Below are positions 57,374 through 64,000 of a stretch of DNA of 64,000 nt, piece by piece (the stretch's first letter is position 1; each line of letters begins with the position of its first letter). The DNA is taken from contig WMKK01000016.1 in the NCBI GenBank assembly GCA_012295225.1, positions 402,277 to 466,276 on the forward strand. Direction: 5' to 3'. Both the position numbers and the translations under genes were made by a program. The notes beneath the pieces were generated by a model. It made no database searches. It was not told the origin of the DNA and worked only from the letters and a program-made list of their open reading frames with translations. The stretch comes from Ostreococcus mediterraneus (lineage: Eukaryota; Chlorophyta; Mamiellophyceae; Mamiellales; Bathycoccaceae).

Positions 57374-58333
57374 ATGACGACGAACGATCAAGACACGCTG
57401 AAACGAGCGTTAGATGATGTCATCGGTGAGGACGACGACGACGACGACGACCGCGGTGACGACGTCCCGCGCGACGCTGGCGAGGATGGCACCGCCGAAC
57501 GCGTGGTGGCGGCACGCGTCACGCAGGACGGCGACGACGACGACGATGCGACGAGCGATGCGACGCACAGTAGGGTACACGTGACGTTTGTTCGCGACGA
57601 TGGCGATGGTGATCACGACGCGTCGACGGCTACGCGCGAGGGTGATGACGTTGAAAAGCAGCAGCGCATGACGCTCGAACGCGAGGTGTGGCGAACGGTG
57701 CTGAGGGTGTGCGACGACGACGAAAACGGCGACGACGGGGAGGATGCGTATGCGTTTGAAGGGGACAACGACGGCGGTGACGTGAGTAATATCGCCATCG
57801 GTAGTGGTGCGGTGGATGAAGTGGTGATGGCGAGACCGAGACTCGACCACGAAAACGAAGACGACGTCGAGGCGTTTAGAATGCTTTTGGAAAGCGCGCT
57901 CAACCTTAATTTAGACGTAGATGCCAAATCGGACGATGGCGATGGGGCGCTGCATTTGGCATCGTTGTATGGCAAGACTGCTTTCGTCAAAGAACTCATA
58001 GCCGCCGGCGCGACGGTGGCGGTGCGCGACGAAAGCGGCGGCACGCCGCTTCACGACGCGTGCGCGAGCGGCCATTTGGCCATCGTTCACGAGCTGTGTC
58101 TCGCGGCGACAAAGAATGGAACAATCATGGAATACATACACATGACGGATGAAGATGGCGAGCAGTGCTTGCATCTCGCCGCGCGAGGCGAACATCATGA
58201 AATTGTGTCGTACTTGCTCGAAAATGGCGCTGATGCGCGCTCGATGAATAGCGACGGGCGCACCCCGGCTGACGTTTGCGAAGACGAATCTCTCGCGAAT
58301 GTCTTGCGCGAAGCCGCCGCGGCTGCACGCTAG
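57374..58333 (+). CDS. Ankyrin-repeat protein with acidic N-terminus
   Basis: 319 aa. The first 150 residues are dominated by Asp and Glu (DDDDDDRGDDVP and similar), encoded by GAC/GAT-rich DNA. Three ankyrin repeats follow: DGALHLASLYGKTAFVKELI, GGTPLHDACASGHLAIVHEL, EQCLHLAARGEHHEIVSYLL with ENGADARSMNSDGRTPADV. Ankyrin repeats bind proteins; the partner is unknown. The last residues are Ala-rich. The acidic extension could fold back on a basic partner, but this is speculation. Confidence 0.8.
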   Translation: MTTNDQDTLKRALDDVIGEDDDDDDDRGDDVPRDAGEDGTAERVVAARVTQDGDDDDDATSDATHSRVHVTFVRDDGDGDHDASTATREGDDVEKQQRMTLEREVWRTVLRVCDDDENGDDGEDAYAFEGDNDGGDVSNIAIGSGAVDEVVMARPRLDHENEDDVEAFRMLLESALNLNLDVDAKSDDGDGALHLASLYGKTAFVKELIAAGATVAVRDESGGTPLHDACASGHLAIVHELCLAATKNGTIMEYIHMTDEDGEQCLHLAARGEHHEIVSYLLENGADARSMNSDGRTPADVCEDESLANVLREAAAAAR

Positions 58334-58565
58334 CCTCACTGGTTTTGCGTTTTTTACAGCTTATATTATTTTCGTTCGAACCATCGATGTCTAATGTAAT
58401 GTAACGCACCACACGCGCGCGAGCGACGCGTCAGTGGCGTCGTCAATACGCCAGTGCACCACTCACTCACTCAATCCATCAATCACCCCTTCATACCCCG
58501 ACGCGGGTGCGCGTATTTAATCAACCACACGCCACCTCAGGTGCAGTCGTAGACAAGGAGACATC

Positions 58566-60488
58566 ATGACCCCTCCATTGCGTGCGTACGCGTCGCGCGC
58601 GGTGCGTCGGGCGTCGTCAACCACGGTGCGCAGTGGTGACGTCAATGGGGCGGCGATCGACGCCACGTCGTCGTCGTCGGCGTCGACTGGGTTAAGAGCC
58701 GCGCTCGCGGCGGTGTTCGCGGCGACGACGACGGTGACGGCGTCGTGTGCTCGAGGTAAAGACGCGACGCCGGCGTTTGAGAGCGAAATCAAAGGCTCGA
58801 GGTCGAACAAGTCGGGCGCGAACGCTGCATTCGACCCTGAGGCGTTGGAGCGAGGCGCGAAAGCGTTGCGCGAAATAAACGCATCGCCCTACGCTACGAA
58901 AGTGTTAGAGTTATCGAAAACGCAAGAACAAACCAAGCAGCAAGAGATGCGCGCGAAAGAGGCTGAAGCGCAAGCGGCGGCGGCGGCGCACGCAGTTGAA
59001 CGGGAAAAGGTGATGTGGAGCGAACAGTCGCGGGTCGAGAAGGAGCGCGCCCAACAAAGTGCGCAATTGAAGCAATATGACGATGAGTTGGCGCGCAAGC
59101 GCTTGCAAACAGATCACGAACAACGCCGTCAGCGTAATGCGGAAATGGTTAAATTGCAAGAAGAGGGGGTGGAGAGACAGGAGGCTATAAAGCGCGCGAC
59201 TGAGGAGAAGATTCAGCGCGAGCGTCGCGAGACTGAACGCTACCGCGCCGAGCTCGAACGCGAAAACTTGCGCGCGAAAGCAATCGCTGAGGCCGAAGGT
59301 AGAATTGCGGAGAACAGAAAGAACGAAGATGTCATTCGACGTCAAATGATGGCGCGAGTCACGGCGGAGACAGACAAGGCTGTCAAGCTCGTCAACGAGA
59401 CGCTTGGATTAATTGGCGGAGGGGTAAATTCCATGTTGGCCGACCGCGATCGGTTAGCCATGGCTGTGGGTAGTATGACTGCGCTCGCGGCGGGTGTTTA
59501 CGCGTCTCGAGAAGGCGCGAGATTCGGATTTCGACAGCTCGAAAAGTACATCGGGCAACCATCGCTGATTCGTGAAACGTCGCGAGGGGCGTTTTGGAAT
59601 CCCAAACCCGCGGCGGCGGCGTCTACTGTCGCATCTAAAGAGGGTGCTTCGGGAATTTTAGGCGATGTTGTTCTCGCTGAATCGTTGCAGGAGCGCGTTC
59701 AGCGTTTGGCAATGTCGACGGCGAACACGAAACGTCACGCGGCGCCGTTCCGCAATATTCTCTTCTACGGCCCGCCGGGTACGGGTAAGACTATGGCGGC
59801 GAAGCGTTTGGCGCGTTATAGTGGGTTGGATTATGCGCTCATGACGGGTGGCGACGTCGCCCCGCTCGGGGCGACGGCGGTGACAAAGATTCATGAAATG
59901 TTTGACTGGGCTTCGACGTCCCGCAAAGGACTGTTACTGTTCATCGACGAAGCCGACGCGTTTTTGGCCAAGCGTGGGAGCGATGTGGCGGGCACGGAGA
60001 CTCGCGCCGCGCTGAACGCTTTGTTGTACCGCACTGGTGAGATGAACCGCGACGTGGTGATGGTGCTCGCAACGAACCGTCCCGAGGATTTAGACAAGGC
60101 TGTTTTGGATCGCATGGATGAGGCGTTGGAGATTGGTTTGCCGGACCTCGCAGCGCGCAAGCGCATGGTGAAGCTTTATTTCGACAAGCTCATCGTTCGA
60201 GGTGCCGACGCGGGCGACGATGCGCCAGCCAAGTCATTCATTGGTGGTTTGTTCCGCCGCAGCAAGCCAGAACGACCAATTCCAGTCAAGGATATCACCG
60301 ACGCGGATTTGGACGAGGTGGCGACAGCCACCGAAGGTTTGAGTGGTCGTGAAATTTCCAAGCTCATGGCTGCCGTGCAAGCTGCAGCACACGGTTCCGT
60401 CGATGGCGCGTGCACCAAGGCTATGCTCGAAGAGGTTACGCAAACCAAGTTGGTTGAACATGAACGAAAAGCACAGTGGGCGAAGTGA
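58566..60488 (+). CDS. ATAD3: ATAD3-family mitochondrial AAA+ ATPase
   Basis: 640 aa. The basic N-terminus (MTPPLRAYASRAVRRASS) is a targeting signal. FDPEALERGAKALREINASP is the conserved ATAD3 N-terminal box, followed by a long coiled coil (115-270), a membrane segment (about 298-312), then the AAA module: YGPPGTGKTMAAKRL (Walker A 402-409), LLLFIDEADAFLAKR (Walker B) and VLATNRPEDLDKAVLDRMDE (sensor 1 and Arg finger). ATAD3 spans the inner mitochondrial membrane and organises nucleoids and contact sites. Domain order and length are as in plants and animals. The gene ends 106 bp before the convergent membrane protein gene. Confidence 0.93.
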   Translation: MTPPLRAYASRAVRRASSTTVRSGDVNGAAIDATSSSSASTGLRAALAAVFAATTTVTASCARGKDATPAFESEIKGSRSNKSGANAAFDPEALERGAKALREINASPYATKVLELSKTQEQTKQQEMRAKEAEAQAAAAAHAVEREKVMWSEQSRVEKERAQQSAQLKQYDDELARKRLQTDHEQRRQRNAEMVKLQEEGVERQEAIKRATEEKIQRERRETERYRAELERENLRAKAIAEAEGRIAENRKNEDVIRRQMMARVTAETDKAVKLVNETLGLIGGGVNSMLADRDRLAMAVGSMTALAAGVYASREGARFGFRQLEKYIGQPSLIRETSRGAFWNPKPAAAASTVASKEGASGILGDVVLAESLQERVQRLAMSTANTKRHAAPFRNILFYGPPGTGKTMAAKRLARYSGLDYALMTGGDVAPLGATAVTKIHEMFDWASTSRKGLLLFIDEADAFLAKRGSDVAGTETRAALNALLYRTGEMNRDVVMVLATNRPEDLDKAVLDRMDEALEIGLPDLAARKRMVKLYFDKLIVRGADAGDDAPAKSFIGGLFRRSKPERPIPVKDITDADLDEVATATEGLSGREISKLMAAVQAAAHGSVDGACTKAMLEEVTQTKLVEHERKAQWAK

Positions 60489-60594
60489 TGCGATGGCGAT
60501 GCGACGAGCGCCCAACCGTGGCGCGGCGTTAAACTCGGAAAAAGAAAATACTTACTTTCTAGCTTGTGATGTTGATTCTAATAATTACTCGTTT

Positions 60595-61680
60595 CTAAAT
60601 AGTACTTGTATTGTGTCTAGACGCTCTATTTTGGTGTTTAGACGACGTCGCGTACGTGCTCACACCGTCAACCATCAGACACGCAAGCTCGTCTTGCTTC
60701 GATGCGTGTCGCGCGTGCGCGAATACATTGATGAAGATACCTACTAAGCCAACAGAAATGCCAAACACGATCAAAGCCCGCGACGAGTCGATACCTTTGC
60801 TCGCGCGCAGCATTCGCGACGAGGTAAGCGTCATGAGTTTCGTCTCAGGGTGACCTTCGTGCGTATTAACGGTCGCCGCAGCCGCATCCGTAACGTCATA
60901 GCTATCGTCCTCACCTATGTCGTCTTCTTGTAGCGCAACGCCATCATTCCGCTCGACGGAGCTCACCAAGGTGGCGTCGGTTTTGTCCTCACCCATCATC
61001 GCCACCGCCGGGATGTTAAAGCTCTCTTGAATCATGCCTCTGTTGACTAAATCCGTCAGCGCCGATGGCAAATCGTCACGCATGCTTTCTACATTCGCTG
61101 TGAGCACCATGCGCACATTATCGTTGCCGACTCCGCAATCTGAAGCCGCAGATACCGCGCCGACGCACGCGCGCCTCGCGTTTTTGAACCGTCGCGTTAG
61201 CGCCTCCGTTGCTGTCGCCGCAGTTAATTGCGCGCCGTGTCGGGACAAATCCGCGCACCAACTCAAATCACCCTTTCGCACGCGCGCGTCGTCATTTTGA
61301 TTCACCCGTCGCCATTGCATCGTGGTGGTGTCTGGAACGACAAAATCAGTCACCGACGGCCGTCCTCGCGTCCTCGACGCCTGCGGAGAATCCACCAACA
61401 CGAGCACGCGAGACGCCTCGGCGGCGATCGCCGCGTAGCATCGCACGGCATGGAAATCGTTTTCTATCGATGAGCTGTGCGGAACAGGCGCGTAGAGCAC
61501 GCCATTCACCGCCGATGACGATGCTGAACGCGAAGGGTGTTGCGCGTCAACCACGCCCACCGCCGTCGACGCGAACGCGAGCGCGAACGTCGACGCCACG
61601 CGCGCAAAGCTGACGACCGACGACGACATTGACGACGACGACGACGACGATCCGCGTCCCGATCGTTCGCGCGTAGACAT
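60595..61680 (-). CDS. Probable type I membrane protein, unknown
   Basis: 361 aa from the ATG at 61678-61680 (complement); further in-frame upstream codons run through repetitive promoter sequence and are not believed. A signal peptide is seen (VVSFARVASTFALAFASTAVGVVDAQ). The luminal part (about 45-300) has a few Cys and helical segments (SWCADLSRHGAQ, NARRACVGAVSAASDCGVG), then an acidic region. A membrane helix (ALIVFGISVGLVGIFINVFAHA) lies near the C-terminus with a short cytosolic tail. The luminal fold may resemble a small alpha/beta domain (VLVLVDSPQASRTRG), but no family is recognised. Confidence 0.6.
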   Translation of the reverse strand: MSTRERSGRGSSSSSSSMSSSVVSFARVASTFALAFASTAVGVVDAQHPSRSASSSAVNGVLYAPVPHSSSIENDFHAVRCYAAIAAEASRVLVLVDSPQASRTRGRPSVTDFVVPDTTTMQWRRVNQNDDARVRKGDLSWCADLSRHGAQLTAATATEALTRRFKNARRACVGAVSAASDCGVGNDNVRMVLTANVESMRDDLPSALTDLVNRGMIQESFNIPAVAMMGEDKTDATLVSSVERNDGVALQEDDIGEDDSYDVTDAAAATVNTHEGHPETKLMTLTSSRMLRASKGIDSSRALIVFGISVGLVGIFINVFAHARHASKQDELACLMVDGVSTYATSSKHQNRASRHNTSTI

Positions 61681-61770
61681 GGCGTCGATCGAACACACAC
61701 ACGCACGTCGTTCAATGACGACCCAGAGGTGCGTGCGCGAGCAGAACTTCTCTTGAACCTGCCAAATCTC

Positions 61771-61833
61771 GATCGTTCGATCGTTCGGTCGTTCGGTCGT
61801 TCGGTCGTTCGATCGTTCGGTCGTTCGGTCGTC
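61771..61833. repeat. 8-bp tandem repeat in a divergent promoter
   Basis: Seven full units of GATCGTTC or GGTCGTTC in tandem (61771-61826) plus a partial, followed at 61841-61858 by a CTGA-type 4-bp run. It lies in the 211-bp spacer between two divergent genes (ATGs at 61680 and 61892). The GATCG cores are partly self-complementary. Confidence 0.85.
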
Positions 61834-61891
61834 GTGGTCAACTGACTGACTGACTGACGACAGAACGACGCGCACCGCGAACGCGACGACG

Positions 61892-63178
61892 ATGGGGAAG
61901 AAGAGGAAGAAGACGCCGGCAGAGACAACGACGCCGGGCGACGGTGAGGGCGAGAACGACAGCGGCGGTGCGCTCGGTGTGCGCGCGACGACGACGACGA
62001 AAAAGCAAACCAACACGGCTGGGGTGGTGGCAACACATTCGCCGCCGACGACGACGAAGAAGCGGGCGAAGAGACCCGCGAAGAGGAAACCCGTGTCAAA
62101 GCAAAACACGGAAGATGCAGAGGATGGCGAAGTCGAACCCAGCGACGCCGAACGCGCGAACGCGAGCGAACTCGAGTCGAAAAGCCGCGAGTTTGTTGGT
62201 GACAAATGGTTAGCCTCGCGTCAGCCGTCGCCACCGCCAAACGTGCCAGAGCAAGAATTAGAAAACGAAGTAGTGAGGAACATATTGCGCCAGCCGCGTT
62301 ACTTTGATGATGACTACGAAGCGGCGGCGTTACGATGTTTTCGCTGCGGACAGGGAGGACATCGCGAAGTCGAATGCGAATTGCCGGCAAAGAAAAAGGC
62401 GTGTCACCTTTGCGGGTTTAAATCGCACATCGCGCGCGATTGCCCGCACGGTTTGTGTTTCAATTGTTTGACTCCAGGGCATCAAAGTCGAGACTGCCCA
62501 TACGTGCGCGGCTCGGGTCGAGACGCGCAAAAGTTGTGTTGTCTTCGTTGCGGCAAGTCTGGGCACATCGTGACAGATTGCGTCTATAGGTTTGATTCTG
62601 GCGATTTAGCGCAGATTTCATGCTACGTGTGCGGTTCGAAAGGGCATCTGTGTTGTGCGCCGCAAGATGCTCTTCCACCGGGTTTGCCCAGTTGCTGCCG
62701 CTGTGGCGGCGAAGGACATTTAGATTCCTCGTGCGCGCACGCTCGCCGCGGTTTCGGAGGAAACGCATCCGCATCGGCGCCTGAATTTGCGTGTTTTCAC
62801 TGTGGCGAACGCGGGCACATCGCCCGGGAGTGTCCGTCGAAATCGCGCGGTGGAAACGGCGGCGGCCATGTCGATTTTAGCAACGCCCCGAAGGCGTTCG
62901 CCATGGGATCAGCGGGGAGTTGGCGTGGTGGCCATGGCGCGAGCGCTCACGCTTCAGCGGCGGCCTCCGCAGCTACTGGTCGCCCGAATCAAGCAGGAAG
63001 TCGTGGATACGCGGCAAAGTATGGTCAACACAATAGAAACAATTTTAGTGGCTCTGGAGGGTACCGACCGCCACATCAACGTCCCGGCGGCGGCGGCGGC
63101 GGCGGCGGCGGTGGGTCTTCGGACGCGCGTTGGATTGGCGGAGGAAATAATGCGGCGCAACAGCGTCGATGGAATTAG
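61892..63178 (+). CDS. AIR1/2-like CCHC zinc-knuckle protein (TRAMP-type)
   Basis: 428 aa. A Lys/Thr-rich N-terminus (KKRAKRPAKRKP) is followed by seven CCHC-type knuckles between 149 and 314: CFRCGQGGHREVEC, CHLCGFKSHIARDC, CFNCLTPGHQSRDC, CLRCGKSGHIVTDC, CYVCGSKGHLCC, CCRCGGEGHLDSSC and CFHCGERGHIAREC. The fifth lacks the final Cys at normal spacing. The C-terminus is Gly/Arg/Ser-rich (RGG-like, with a poly-Gly run). Yeast Air1/2 with five knuckles bridges Trf4 and Mtr4 in the TRAMP complex for nuclear RNA surveillance; human ZCCHC7 is the counterpart. The homology is by organisation and spacing; a CNBP-type knuckle protein is the main alternative. Confidence 0.8.
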   Translation: MGKKRKKTPAETTTPGDGEGENDSGGALGVRATTTTKKQTNTAGVVATHSPPTTTKKRAKRPAKRKPVSKQNTEDAEDGEVEPSDAERANASELESKSREFVGDKWLASRQPSPPPNVPEQELENEVVRNILRQPRYFDDDYEAAALRCFRCGQGGHREVECELPAKKKACHLCGFKSHIARDCPHGLCFNCLTPGHQSRDCPYVRGSGRDAQKLCCLRCGKSGHIVTDCVYRFDSGDLAQISCYVCGSKGHLCCAPQDALPPGLPSCCRCGGEGHLDSSCAHARRGFGGNASASAPEFACFHCGERGHIARECPSKSRGGNGGGHVDFSNAPKAFAMGSAGSWRGGHGASAHASAAASAATGRPNQAGSRGYAAKYGQHNRNNFSGSGGYRPPHQRPGGGGGGGGGGSSDARWIGGGNNAAQQRRWN

Positions 63179-63222
63179 TCATATACTAGAAATACAGTAC
63201 AGCGTGGTGATAATACTCTAGT

Positions 63223-63342
63223 CTATCTCGTGTCTATCGCGTCGCTACCGTCGGCGTTGACTCGGCACATCAGTCTCCCAAAGTCAGGATGGAATGAGAG
63301 CATCCACAGCCTCTTCGTTGCGGCGGCAGCGTTGGTATCGCT

Positions 63343-63373
<31 letters not shown>

Positions 63374-64000
63374 GCGGCGGTACCAACGTCAGTGACGCCA
63401 TAGAATTTATCGTCACTAGATGATGGTAATTCAATCCAGTCGCCACGGCGCCCACAAGCTCGAACAACGGCGTTTGTCATTTTGTATGAAACGACGTTCG
63501 CGTCCGTTCGCGCGGCGTCACGCACGGGCAAAGCTGGTGCGTACACCACTCGATACGTATTCGTATCCTGCGCGTGCGGCATTAAGTCGTGGTTGCATGT
63601 CGATGTACACTCTGACGACGCCAATCGCATTGTCGTCGAAGGTAAATCGACGCCGTCGACATGCTTCAATAGCACGCCGTGTTCGACGTGTGTCGTCAGC
63701 ATAAACCCCGCGCTTCCTTCGATATTGTTCCCATCCGCATCAACGCCAAGAAGTTCAAGCCAACCGTCTCCGGTCAAAGAAACGCCCACGACACGCGTGC
63801 GGGCGCGAACGAGGCGTATTACAGCGCTATCAAGATGAGGCTGCGCTCGAACAGGAACGCCACGCGCGAATACGACTTCGTAGGTTGCCCGCAGACTTCC
63901 TCGAGCGACCCGGTTAACACGCAGATGCCAATCATGCGTGCCTTCTAACGCTGCTTCAATACGCGACCGTTCGTCGGATGTGTCTGTCGCGGTGTATGAC
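63223..64000 (-). CDS. Protein with tandem SH3b-like repeats, 3' part (5' end outside window)
   Basis: The frame is open from the window edge to the stop near 63223. Two repeats are visible: YEVVFARGVPVRAQPHLDSA followed by GDGWLELLG, and YRVVYAPALPVRDAARTDAN followed by GDWIELP. The shared pattern Y-x-V-V-x-A-x-x-x-P-V-R ... G-D-(G)-W-(L/I)-E-L is that of bacterial-type SH3b-like domains, though here in a eukaryote. Between them are GFMLTTHVEHGVLLKHVDG and a Cys pair (SECTSTCNHD). A poly-Asp run (10 residues) sits before the C-terminal KRLWMLSFHPDFG. More repeats may exist upstream. Function unknown; SH3b units usually bind peptides or glycans. Confidence 0.6.

Noticed and set aside
61681-62205. 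Upstream extension of the type I membrane protein frame
   Set aside because: It reads through the 8-bp tandem repeat (RSNDRTTERPNDR-type) and over the divergent zinc-knuckle gene; the ATG at 61680 gives a clean signal peptide.

Overview
This is a gene-dense, GC-rich, intron-poor nuclear segment of a green picoalga. It looks like a Mamiellales prasinophyte and is closest in style to Ostreococcus. The evidence is eukaryotic machinery (20S proteasome, TRAMP-type zinc knuckles, spliceosomal CWC15, POLD3, RAD54, cytosolic uL23) mixed with plastid genes (TIC20, a three-helix chlorophyll-binding protein, phytyl ester synthase, EngB). Intergenic gaps are commonly 50-400 bp, and the few introns are about 100-320 bp. 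The genus is inferred; no marker gene in the window fixes it.

Region by region: 1-12 kb holds the 3' end of a TPR protein, a membrane-anchored GH31 enzyme that looks like a sulfoquinovosidase, an FkbM-type methyltransferase, a Kelch protein interrupted by a V-D/E-P/T repeat with a sequence gap, a small membrane protein and a kinesin-9 of KIF6 type. 12-20 kb holds complex I NDUFA5/B13, RAD54, TIC20, an ELIP-like protein and proteasome beta6. 19-32 kb holds V-ATPase subunit a, a TLC-domain protein, an orphan membrane protein, CWC15, an FKBP-cyclophilin fusion, a small Cys-rich membrane protein, a Na+/H+ exchanger and POLD3. A 640-base gap follows at 32.9-33.5 kb. 33.7-43.6 kb holds a protein with a CxxCR motif, a LysM/coiled-coil membrane protein, uL23 (four exons), an ankyrin/Cys4 protein, a double-AP2 factor, a repeat-bearing thylakoid-type protein and a beta-strand-rich protein. 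43.6-54 kb holds an EngB GTPase with an RG tail, a two-lobed pepsin-like protein, an atypical SDR, phytyl ester synthase, GT90, a classical SDR and an HPt phosphotransfer protein. 54-64 kb holds a SEN1-like helicase, an ankyrin protein, ATAD3, a type I membrane protein, an AIR-type zinc-knuckle protein and the 3' part of a tandem SH3b-like protein.

Six of the multi-exon reconstructions rest on a strict internal signature. All eight introns begin GTGCGT or GTACGT, carry CTGAC (or once CTAAC) 19-36 nt before the acceptor, and join in frame to give family-typical proteins. Many genes are arranged head to head with very short shared promoters. Two of these promoters contain striking symmetric sites: a paired inverted CCAAT element and a 14-bp palindrome around TGACGTCA.

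The most interesting items are the sulfoquinovosidase candidate, the SlyD-like FKBP fused to a cyclophilin, the cilium-type kinesin in what may be a non-flagellated lineage, the LysM membrane protein, and several domain combinations with no obvious counterpart. No mobile element, virus-like element, CRISPR array, tRNA or rRNA gene was recognised.
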